From contig JALUUP010000474.1 in the NCBI GenBank assembly GCA_027021285.1, positions 1-6,641 on the forward strand: a DNA stretch of 6,641 nt, given 5' to 3'. A program made the translations under genes and the position numbers. This document shows positions 1 through 5,835 of the stretch, in pieces (the stretch's first letter is position 1; every line of letters begins with the position of its first letter). The notes under the pieces were generated by a model that was not told the DNA's origin, searched no databases, and saw only the letters and a list, made by a program, of their open reading frames with translations. Source of the stretch: Bacteroidota bacterium (GTDB lineage: Bacteria; Bacteroidota; Ignavibacteria; SZUA-365; JAADGX01).

Positions 1-448
1 CCCTGCACAGTCGACACGCTCGGATCTTCTCCTCAGTTGACAAAAGGCAGGTCTCGAGTATCACCTTCACGACCACGTCCTTTTCTTTCGCAGCTTCAAC
101 CACCGCAGCGATATCCCCAAGCACAAAATCATCGCGCCCGTCCTTCAACGCGCCGATGTTTAACACCATGTCCAGCTCGTCCGCCCCGGCTTCAATTGCT
201 TTCCCGGTTTCGAAAGCCTTTGTTGCGGTCTCGTTGGAGCCAAGGGGAAATCCGACAACGGTGCAAACTTTCACGGGAGTACCGCTCAGGAAATCAGCCG
301 CCATTGCCACCCGCCACGGGTTCACACAAACACTGGCAAAGCGATACGTGGACGCTTCCTCGCACAGACGCTGGATGTCGCCAGCGGTCGCGTTCTGTCT
401 CAGTAAAGTATGATCAATATAACCGGCTAATTCCACTGCAATTTTCAC
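1..448 (-). CDS. deoC: Deoxyribose-phosphate aldolase (DERA), N-terminal two thirds, cut by the left edge
   Basis: DeoC reversibly cleaves 2-deoxy-D-ribose 5-phosphate to glyceraldehyde 3-phosphate and acetaldehyde in cytosolic deoxynucleoside catabolism. The 149 visible residues read as a typical DERA TIM barrel: IDHTLL (residues 11-16), the SVCVNP strand (39-44), VGFPLG (65-70), [11 protein letters not shown] (89-99) and [10 protein letters not shown] (127-136). Asp93 in ELDMV matches the conserved catalytic acid of the family. The Schiff-base lysine (usually in a FVKTSTG strand) and the second active-site lysine lie beyond the left edge, since the family is about 220 residues long. The start is a GTG at 448. 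There is no in-frame ATG, GTG or TTG between it and an upstream in-frame TGA. A GGAG lies about 20 bases upstream, too far to be a convincing ribosome site. The gene lies 155 bases downstream of the barrel gene on the same strand, so it may be separately transcribed. Function is certain from the motifs; only the exact start is less sure. Confidence 0.95.
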   Translation of the reverse strand, partial: MKIAVELAGYIDHTLLRQNATAGDIQRLCEEASTYRFASVCVNPWRVAMAADFLSGTPVKVCTVVGFPLGSNETATKAFETGKAIEAGADELDMVLNIGALKDGRDDFVLGDIAAVVEAAKEKDVVVKVILETCLLSTEEKIRACRLCR

Positions 449-585
449 TTTGTTGATGTGTGATTGAACTCCAGGAGAAAGCTGTATTGTAATTCACGGA
501 CAGCGACCAGATAACCTTATTTCCATAAAATAATAGATGCGTCATGCTTCACGAATCACTTTAAGTAGCCCACGAAACATGTTGA

Positions 586-601
586 ATTATAAGACATTAT
601 A
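586..601 (-). promoter_or_regulatory. Possible promoter for deoC: two tandem TATAAT boxes
   Basis: Just past the stop codon of the barrel gene, the minus strand carries two perfect TATAAT hexamers, at 601-596 and 591-586. They sit in a gap (449-603) that is clearly richer in A and T than the genes around it. A weak -35-like TTGGTC lies 17 bases before the second box, inside the end of the barrel gene. The position is suitable for transcription of deoC with a leader of about 130 bases. AT-rich DNA yields such boxes by chance, and a Bacteroidota-type sigma factor would prefer a different -7 motif, so this is tentative. I see no GC-rich hairpin followed by a T run in the gap that would serve as a terminator for the Bat operon. 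Confidence 0.25.
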
Positions 602-603
602 AA

Positions 604-1395
604 TTAAAGACCAAAGCCAAGGAGAATGTCCAACGTGAGGGACGACGTCCGCCAGTCAGTGTCGTTGGTCCGTATCGAAGTGACGGGGAAATTCCACGCC
701 AGTTCCGGGCTCAACCGAAGGTCGGGTGTAAACCAGAAATCATACCCGATTCCAAGGATGATTCCCGCCCGATATCCTCGTTCTGAACCGATAGGACCGT
801 CCAGGTACTTCTGCAGGTTGCTTCCGTTGGTGACATAGACCCATCCCGGTGTTGCGATGGTCTCCGTTTCCACGAGTTGGTTGGAAAGCAGCGAGCCGAA
901 TCCCAATCCCCCGGTGAAATACAGCCTGTCGAATCCCGTAGCCCACTTCGCCAGGAGATTGAGCTGAAGATACTGCATGCGGACTTCCGCCTTCTGGTCG
1001 AAATCAAGCTGTACGAATTCGCCGTTGCTCGCGTATTCGACCCGCGATTTCGTCTGGGAAAAATCAGCGCCAAATTCCTGCCACGTCAACTCTCCCCTGA
1101 AACTCCAATCCCCGCTCGTGGGATACTCCACGAACACCCCTCCAAGATAACTCGGGCCGGCACCGTTAGAATAACTGCATTCGCACTGGGTAATGAAATC
1201 ACCGGAATGGAGGTTCAGGCCACCGCCGAGGATGGGACCGACGAGCAAGTGCAAGGGATTGGGACGCAGAACGTTTTCCTCCGGTTTCGGGGTTTCACCG
1301 GGACCGCCGGAAGCAAATCCTGCTTGCAAAGCAAGACAAAGAAAAGCTAGTAGGAATACAAGTAGAGTTTTCATGAGGAACCGATTGAAGTGCAT
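604..1395 (-). CDS. Outer-membrane beta-barrel protein, last gene of the Bat operon
   Basis: A protein of about 263 residues that I cannot assign to a named family. It begins with a signal peptide: a short basic stretch, then TLLVFLLAFLCLALQAGFA, with likely cleavage near AGFA/SGG. The mature part alternates hydrophobic and polar residues, is rich in Gly and aromatics, and has strand-like segments such as GWVYV, GYRAGIILGIGYDFWF and a final LTLDILLGFGL. This is the pattern of an eight- to ten-strand outer-membrane barrel of the porin/OmpW-like size class. An early loop contains a Cys-Glu-Cys motif at 1185-1177. Three starts are possible: ATG 1395 (AGGGA seven bases upstream; chosen), ATG 1374 (classic MKTLL signal start but no ribosome site), and ATG 1449, which overlaps the batE stop as ATGA but adds an atypical N-terminal extension. 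It is probably cotranscribed with batE. The role is unknown; being a beta-barrel is an inference from sequence pattern and signal peptide. Confidence 0.85.
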   Translation of the reverse strand: MHFNRFLMKTLLVFLLAFLCLALQAGFASGGPGETPKPEENVLRPNPLHLLVGPILGGGLNLHSGDFITQCECSYSNGAGPSYLGGVFVEYPTSGDWSFRGELTWQEFGADFSQTKSRVEYASNGEFVQLDFDQKAEVRMQYLQLNLLAKWATGFDRLYFTGGLGFGSLLSNQLVETETIATPGWVYVTNGSNLQKYLDGPIGSERGYRAGIILGIGYDFWFTPDLRLSPELAWNFPVTSIRTNDTDWRTSSLTLDILLGFGL

Positions 1396-1445
1396 TATAG
1401 TCCCTGAAATATGACGAAAAACAGCCCCAATCGCAAAACAACCAT

Positions 1446-2198
1446 TCATATTCTTTCCAGGACATCCTGCTGGACCCAGCCTTTTTTTCCATCCTGCAAC
1501 CGGACCTGGTACCAGTTGTCGAAATCATCCACGATTTCCACCTTCAGCCCCTCGTGAACCGCGAACAAACGCACCCCGGATTTGTCCGGCGAGCTTTTTA
1601 CTTCGACTTCCTTGGGCATGATCACCGCCATTCTATGCGCCAGGCGATCCTCCCTGGCGTCCAGAAAGAGTGCGAACCACACCACCCACGCAACCAGGAA
1701 TACCGAGGACAGGAAAAATGCCAGTCGCCGAAAACGCAAGGAACGCGACCAGAAAAACGTAACCACACCCACGCACAACAACCAGAAGAGAGCGGCTGAA
1801 ATCCAGAAGATCGTGCCGAGATGCCAGGCATACTTTATCCGGTTCCACCACTGCACAAAAAAGAGCTGGGGAACGGGTTCCACCCTGTCCCGGAGGCGCG
1901 AGCGGACGACGTTCAGGTTGAACTCGATATCGTCGGCCGGATCGAGCATCATGGCTCTCTCAAAATACAGAACGGCGTGTGCAAAATCGCCGCGCTTGAA
2001 ACACGCGTTGCCGAGATTGTAATAAACATCGACCGTCCGGTATCCTGTGTCGAGAAGGGATCGGTAAAGAGAGATCGCGTGCTTGTAATCCGCGTTACGA
2101 TACGCTTCATTTGCCTGCTCGAAGGTCTCTACGGGAGAACCAAGCGCTATAGTGGCGAGCAAGAGAGCAAGGCTCGCGATCCGGACAAGCGCCTTCAT
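1446..2198 (-). CDS. batE: BatE: TPR protein with two membrane helices and a C-terminal SH3 domain
   Basis: BatE is the last core protein of the Bat module, thought to act at the inner membrane with the other Bat proteins. The 250-residue product has a signal sequence or N-terminal anchor (1-20), then two TPR units (about 23-56 and 57-90; note VYYNLGNACFKRGDFAHAVLYFERA). Two membrane helices follow at about 128-149 and 158-179. The C-terminal 60 residues form a bacterial SH3 domain (VEVKSSPDKSGVRLFAVHEG, then DNWYQVRLQDGKKGWV), a fold often linked to peptidoglycan or protein binding. If the N terminus is exported, two helices put both TPR and SH3 in the periplasm. ATG 2198 is chosen because it starts the signal sequence, has GAGGAG (2212-2207) eight bases upstream, and overlaps the batD stop as ATGA. 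Reading the frame further upstream only adds translated batD sequence. Its TGA at 1448-1446 overlaps a possible ATG of the barrel gene. Confidence 0.93.
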   Translation of the reverse strand: MKALVRIASLALLLATIALGSPVETFEQANEAYRNADYKHAISLYRSLLDTGYRTVDVYYNLGNACFKRGDFAHAVLYFERAMMLDPADDIEFNLNVVRSRLRDRVEPVPQLFFVQWWNRIKYAWHLGTIFWISAALFWLLCVGVVTFFWSRSLRFRRLAFFLSSVFLVAWVVWFALFLDAREDRLAHRMAVIMPKEVEVKSSPDKSGVRLFAVHEGLKVEIVDDFDNWYQVRLQDGKKGWVQQDVLERI

Positions 2199-4006
2199 CG
2201 TGATAACTCCTCTTCGACTTTTACGATGGCTTCCTTCGTCAACTCGTAGAGTTCTTTCAAGTACGTATCCTGCAATCCCGACGGCGCGTAGCGGGCGTAT
2301 TCCGTCTTTTGCAACGCCGTCAACATCGCCCTGACGGCATCCTCGCCGACCCCACGATCCTCCAATGTCTTTTCGACCGTTTCCAGTGCCAGTTCCGATT
2401 GCGACACAGCCAGCCGATCCTGTACGTACCCCCACAGGGCCCGCGATATTTCAAGGCAGAATTCCTGGTTCTGCGAGGCATTCAGGTAGGCCAGTGAACG
2501 TTTCAGGCGGCGGTTGGCGATCTTTGTAGCCTTCATCATCCGAAACATCCTGAGGTCCCCATGGATACGGTCGTAGCGGCGCTTATACAACAAGAGTACA
2601 ACGGCTCCGACAACCGGGAACCCCATCACGAGGAAGATCAGCATTGTGGGAACTTCGGCACCCGAAGTCCTGAAATCCGAATGATTACGGATGGGCTTGA
2701 CATCCTGGTTCAGGAATTCAACGAGCTTGCGGCTGTAGTCCGTCACTCCGCCCATGTCCTCCGTCTTCCCTTTCTCGATCTTGATCACCATGGAATCGGA
2801 TTTAAGCGTCACATATCGTTTCGAGGAGAGGTCGTAGTAACTGAATTCCACCGGCGAAATAATCCGCTCGCCCGGGTATCGTGGCACGAGAAGATATTCG
2901 AACGTCTTCACCCCGCCCATGCGCCCTCCACCCATTGTGATCGTTTCCTCTACACGCGGATCGTAGTGATCGACGTCGTTCGGGACTTGCAATTCCGGTG
3001 GCTCCAGGAGCTTGATGTTGCCCTTGCCTCGTATCTTGACTGTCAGTGTGATGGTCTCGTTAGCCTTGACCTGGTCGCGATCGAGCTTTGTTTCCATAAC
3101 GAAATCGCCGACGGCTCCATGAAAACTCGCCGGCTTGTTTTTTTCGGGTAAGGGCCGAGCGTTGATTACGAGCTTGTTCGAAGCGATTTCGACCTCATGC
3201 GATTGCACGCGATCGAAGAACGGGTCGTTGAAGAATTGGTCGAAAAAGCTGTCGCCTGTCTTCCGTCGCTGTCGGACGCGGATGAGAACGTTGATTTTCA
3301 ACGGTTCGACAGAGAGGCGGCCGTCCTGAGTCGGAAACAGGGCGGTCTTCTTGAGCAGGAACACGCGGTACCGCTTCCCGTTTATAGCCTCCACCGTGCT
3401 CGTTCGCCGTGGATTCAGATCGAAATCCTCGGCCCAGAATCCCACCATGCGTGGGAGTTTTCCCACGTTGTAATTCTCCACCGTCACACGCGTGTACAGT
3501 TTATATGTAATGGTAACCTGCTCCCCGAGGTAAACGTTTTTCTTATCGGCGAATGCGCGCACGAAGATCGCGTCGCCAATGTCGATCTTGGGTTCCTTCT
3601 TGGCTTGCGACGGCTTCCTGCTTCCCACAACGACCTTGATGCTGGCCGTGTTCGATGTCATTTTCTCGCCGTTGTAAACGATGGACGCCGCCGGAACAGT
3701 AAACGTTCCAACCTTTCTCGGCTCGACAAAGAAAGTGAACGCCAACGTCGCCGACATCTTCCCGTTGACAATCTGGATGTTGGACGATTGGTTAGGCCCG
3801 GAACGTACGAGGAAATTCCTGTTCAAGTTTGGCTGGCGGAAATCCGACAACTTGTTGGGATCACCGCCGGTAAACGTGTACGTAACCGCGAATTGCTGCC
3901 CGAGCGATACCTCGGTGCGGTCCACGGTAAGGGTGAATGAAGGCTGTTGCGCGTTCGCCCCCAGGGTGAACATCAACAGGAATACGACAGCTGCTCGCGT
4001 GAACAT
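2195..4006 (-). CDS. batD: BatD: large exported protein anchored by one membrane helix
   Basis: A 603-residue protein of the BatD (oxygen-tolerance) family. It has a signal peptide (1-19, cleavage near GANA/QQ), then beta-rich immunoglobulin-like repeats. The first (about 22-127) holds the typical BatD opening with VDRTEVSLGQQFAVTYTF and a later AFTFFVEPRKVGTFTVPAA segment. A second (about 145-283) contains VYLGEQVTITYKLYTRV, and a third (about 300-410) has KANETITLTVKIRGKGNIKL and RYPGERIISPVEFSYYD. One membrane helix (about 453-474) precedes basic residues and a helical cytoplasmic tail of about 125 residues. An aromatic-rich linker FFDQFFNDPFFD lies at 254-265. The family is proposed to scaffold the Bat complex in the periplasm; its biochemical activity is not established. 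The start at ATG 4006 is three bases after the batC stop, with AAGGA at 4021-4017 ten bases upstream. The stop overlaps batE by four bases, which suggests coupled translation. Confidence 0.95.
   Translation of the reverse strand: MFTRAAVVFLLMFTLGANAQQPSFTLTVDRTEVSLGQQFAVTYTFTGGDPNKLSDFRQPNLNRNFLVRSGPNQSSNIQIVNGKMSATLAFTFFVEPRKVGTFTVPAASIVYNGEKMTSNTASIKVVVGSRKPSQAKKEPKIDIGDAIFVRAFADKKNVYLGEQVTITYKLYTRVTVENYNVGKLPRMVGFWAEDFDLNPRRTSTVEAINGKRYRVFLLKKTALFPTQDGRLSVEPLKINVLIRVRQRRKTGDSFFDQFFNDPFFDRVQSHEVEIASNKLVINARPLPEKNKPASFHGAVGDFVMETKLDRDQVKANETITLTVKIRGKGNIKLLEPPELQVPNDVDHYDPRVEETITMGGGRMGGVKTFEYLLVPRYPGERIISPVEFSYYDLSSKRYVTLKSDSMVIKIEKGKTEDMGGVTDYSRKLVEFLNQDVKPIRNHSDFRTSGAEVPTMLIFLVMGFPVVGAVVLLLYKRRYDRIHGDLRMFRMMKATKIANRRLKRSLAYLNASQNQEFCLEISRALWGYVQDRLAVSQSELALETVEKTLEDRGVGEDAVRAMLTALQKTEYARYAPSGLQDTYLKELYELTKEAIVKVEEELSR
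2207..2212 (-). promoter_or_regulatory. Ribosome binding site of batE
   Basis: GAGGAG lies inside the last codons of batD, eight bases before the ATG at 2198. It decides the batE start over longer readings of the same frame, which would translate batD sequence out of frame. Confidence 0.8.
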
Positions 4007-4009
4007 GGC

Positions 4010-4780
4010 CTACCAATCCTTTTCAATCGGGACACGCCGCGCTTTGACCTTTCGTAATTTTTTTTGCAACTCCTTCTCGTCGTTTCGCAGCGCGTTCAAG
4101 ATCTGTTCTGCTTGCTCTTTCGACATCTTCTGTTGCTTGCGCTGTTTCTGTTGTTGTTTTTGCTGCTGTTGTTGCTGTTGCTTCTGCTGTTGATCCTGTT
4201 TTTGCTCCTGCTGTTTCTGCTTCTCCTGTTTCTGATCTTGCTTTTTTTTCTGTTTTTGATTCTTGTTCTTCTGGGACTTTGACTTTTTCTTGAAGTCTTC
4301 AAGTTTTTTCTTGGCGTACATCAGGTTGTACCGGGCATCCTCATCCTTCGGATCGAGTTTCAGGGTTTCCTTGAACGCCCTGATCGCATTCTGATATCCC
4401 TTCATGATCATGTCGCCCGCCTGGGGGTTGGCCTGCGCGGTCTTTTCAGCTTTTTCCGCCATGTCGAGGAATGCATCCCCTATGTTGTACAAGGCATCGG
4501 CGGCTTGCTTCTTTTTCAGAACGCGTGGAATGGCTTTCTGGTACGCTTCCACCGCTTCCTTGTGCCGACTGCTGCGGTAATACGCGTTGCCCATGTTGAA
4601 GTAGCTTTCACGCCGTTCCGGTTCCGCCTCGGCACCCTTCTTGTACTTGACAATCGCATCATCATAGCGCTTTTCTTCGTACAAGTCGTTCCCATCATTT
4701 ACCAGCGAGCGATAGGATTGGGCGAACACGGGAGATGCCAGTGTCAAGATCAGTGACAACGTCAATATTCCACGGTTCAT
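4010..4780 (-). CDS. batC: BatC: secreted TPR protein with a long Lys/Gln tail
   Basis: A 256-residue protein matching BatC in position and build. A signal peptide (1-20, cleavage near PVFA/QS) is followed by TPR units at about 23-56 (SLVNDGNDLYEEKRYDDAIV), 57-90 (SYFNMGNAYYRSSRHKEAVE) and about 94-146, the last with an insertion before AIRAFKETLKLDPKDEDARYNL. Residues 164-218 are almost only Lys and Gln, a low-complexity, strongly charged or coiled stretch. A short conserved tail follows (MSKEQAEQILNALRNDEKEL), resembling the C terminus commonly seen in BatC proteins. TPRs mediate protein binding, so a periplasmic adaptor role among Bat proteins is inferred. The ATG at 4780 overlaps the batB stop as ATGA and has GGAGGAG just upstream; the stop is three bases before batD. 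Two runs of eight A residues on the coding strand (4249-4242 and 4065-4058) make slippage conceivable, but the normal frame is intact. Confidence 0.93.
   Translation of the reverse strand: MNRGILTLSLILTLASPVFAQSYRSLVNDGNDLYEEKRYDDAIVKYKKGAEAEPERRESYFNMGNAYYRSSRHKEAVEAYQKAIPRVLKKKQAADALYNIGDAFLDMAEKAEKTAQANPQAGDMIMKGYQNAIRAFKETLKLDPKDEDARYNLMYAKKKLEDFKKKSKSQKNKNQKQKKKQDQKQEKQKQQEQKQDQQQKQQQQQQQKQQQKQRKQQKMSKEQAEQILNALRNDEKELQKKLRKVKARRVPIEKDW
4127..4291 (-). repeat. Low-complexity Lys/Gln codon tract in batC
   Basis: Fifty-five codons are dominated by AAA/AAG and CAA/CAG. It begins Lys-rich and ends Gln-rich, with a run of seven Gln near residues 201-207. CAA and CAG are mixed, so it is not a pure trinucleotide repeat and is less prone to length change than one. 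On the plus strand it appears as CTG/TTG and reads as a spurious Leu-rich frame. Confidence 0.85.
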
Positions 4781-5832
4781 GACACTCCTCCATCCGTTTT
4801 TTCACCGCCGAACAAGGCAAACCGCGACAACCACGCGTTTCGTTTCTCCGTGGTCAGGAGTTCTCCAACAAGAAGGATGAGGGCGAGAGCAAGCGGATAC
4901 TGGAAGCGATCCTCGAAGTCCGTGAACTGCTTCGTGCCGAATTCCTTTTTCTCCATCTTTTCGATTTCGTTGAAGATGATGCGGAGTTCGTTGCGTGAAT
5001 TTGTCGCCCTTACGTACTTGCCGCCGGCCGCCGCCACAATGTTCCGTAGCGTTTGTTCATCGAGGCGGGTCAGGATCGTCTCTCCCTGGGCATTCTTGCG
5101 GTACCCCACGACCTTCCCGTTTCGCACAACGGGTATCGGTGTTCCTTCCTCTGTTCCCATCCCGATGGCATGGACAACGATGCCCTTTTTCGCTGCCTCT
5201 TCCGCCACCGGAACCGGGTCCTCTTCGTGATTCTCCCCGTCCGTGATGATAATGAGCGCCTTGTTGTGTCCTTCGTCGTTTCCGAACGAATCCATGGCTT
5301 TCCGGATGGCGGAAGCAATCGCTGTCCCTTGCCTCGGAACCAGCTTCACGCTGATGATGTCCGTGAGCATCAGGGCGGCGCTGTAGTCCGTGGTCAATGG
5401 CAACTGCGTGTAAGCGTCCCCGGCAAAGACCACGATTCCAACGCGGTCGCCCTTCAATTGGCGGATCAAGGAAATAACCTCCCGCTTGGCGCTTTCCAGC
5501 CGATTCGGATCGACGTCCTGGGCCAGCATGCTGTTGGACACATCAAGAGCGATGATGAGATCGATCCCCTTTCGCGTCACTTCCTCGTACTTGGTGCCGA
5601 CCTGGGGATTTGCATACGCGACGACAAGGAACGAAAGCGCCAGCAAAAACAACCCTGCCTTGTACCAGGGTTTCAATCTGCTGTGTCCATCGACAAGGCG
5701 CAGAAGCGTGCCAACGTTTCCCAGCCGGCGCATGTCGCTCCATCGCCGCGAAAAGGCGTACCACGCACCGACGGCGAGGATCGGTATTGCAAGAAGCAGG
5801 TACAGGTATTCAGGATGCGCGAATCGAATCAT
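4777..5832 (-). CDS. batB: BatB: membrane-anchored von Willebrand factor A protein
   Basis: A 351-residue protein with the BatB layout: two N-terminal membrane helices (about 9-27 and 59-74), a VWA domain (about 88-280) and a C-terminal helix (about 312-327). The start MIRFAHPEYLYLLLAIP is the typical BatA/BatB opening. The metal-ion-dependent adhesion site is complete: DVSNS (97-101), Thr170 in the GTAIASAI loop, and Asp198 in TDGENHEED. That last motif is characteristic of BatB rather than BatA. With two helices before it the domain should be periplasmic if the N terminus is also outside, or cytoplasmic otherwise; family models favour the periplasm. VWA domains bind partner proteins through a divalent cation, so it likely contacts the other Bat proteins. 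The ATG at 5832 follows the batA stop by three bases and has no Shine-Dalgarno sequence, suggesting reinitiation after batA. The stop overlaps batC by four bases. Confidence 0.95.
   Translation of the reverse strand: MIRFAHPEYLYLLLAIPILAVGAWYAFSRRWSDMRRLGNVGTLLRLVDGHSRLKPWYKAGLFLLALSFLVVAYANPQVGTKYEEVTRKGIDLIIALDVSNSMLAQDVDPNRLESAKREVISLIRQLKGDRVGIVVFAGDAYTQLPLTTDYSAALMLTDIISVKLVPRQGTAIASAIRKAMDSFGNDEGHNKALIIITDGENHEEDPVPVAEEAAKKGIVVHAIGMGTEEGTPIPVVRNGKVVGYRKNAQGETILTRLDEQTLRNIVAAAGGKYVRATNSRNELRIIFNEIEKMEKKEFGTKQFTDFEDRFQYPLALALILLVGELLTTEKRNAWLSRFALFGGEKTDGGVS
4785..4791 (-). promoter_or_regulatory. Ribosome binding site of batC
   Basis: GGAGGAG ends four bases before the batC ATG at 4780 and lies in the last codons of batB. 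It is the strongest Shine-Dalgarno site in the window and fixes the batC start at the ATGA overlap. Confidence 0.85.
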
Positions 5833-5835
5833 GGT

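Noticed and set aside
37..456. Plus-strand frames opposite deoC
   Set aside because: The minus strand reads as DeoC with all its N-terminal motifs. The plus frames are Arg/Ser/Pro-rich shadows.
2199..2435. N-terminal extension of batE to about 329 residues
   Set aside because: It translates batD out of frame, begins with a non-ATG codon, and places a clear signal peptide in the middle of the protein. ATG 2198 has a strong ribosome site.
4064..4282. Plus-strand frame giving a Leu-rich, membrane-like peptide
   Set aside because: It is the antisense of the CAA/CAG and AAA/AAG tract in batC (CTG/TTG/CTT read as Leu), with no ribosome site and no family resemblance.
4096..4302. Arg/Ser/Asn-rich minus-strand frame within batC
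   Set aside because: It is the +1 shadow of the low-complexity Lys/Gln tract.
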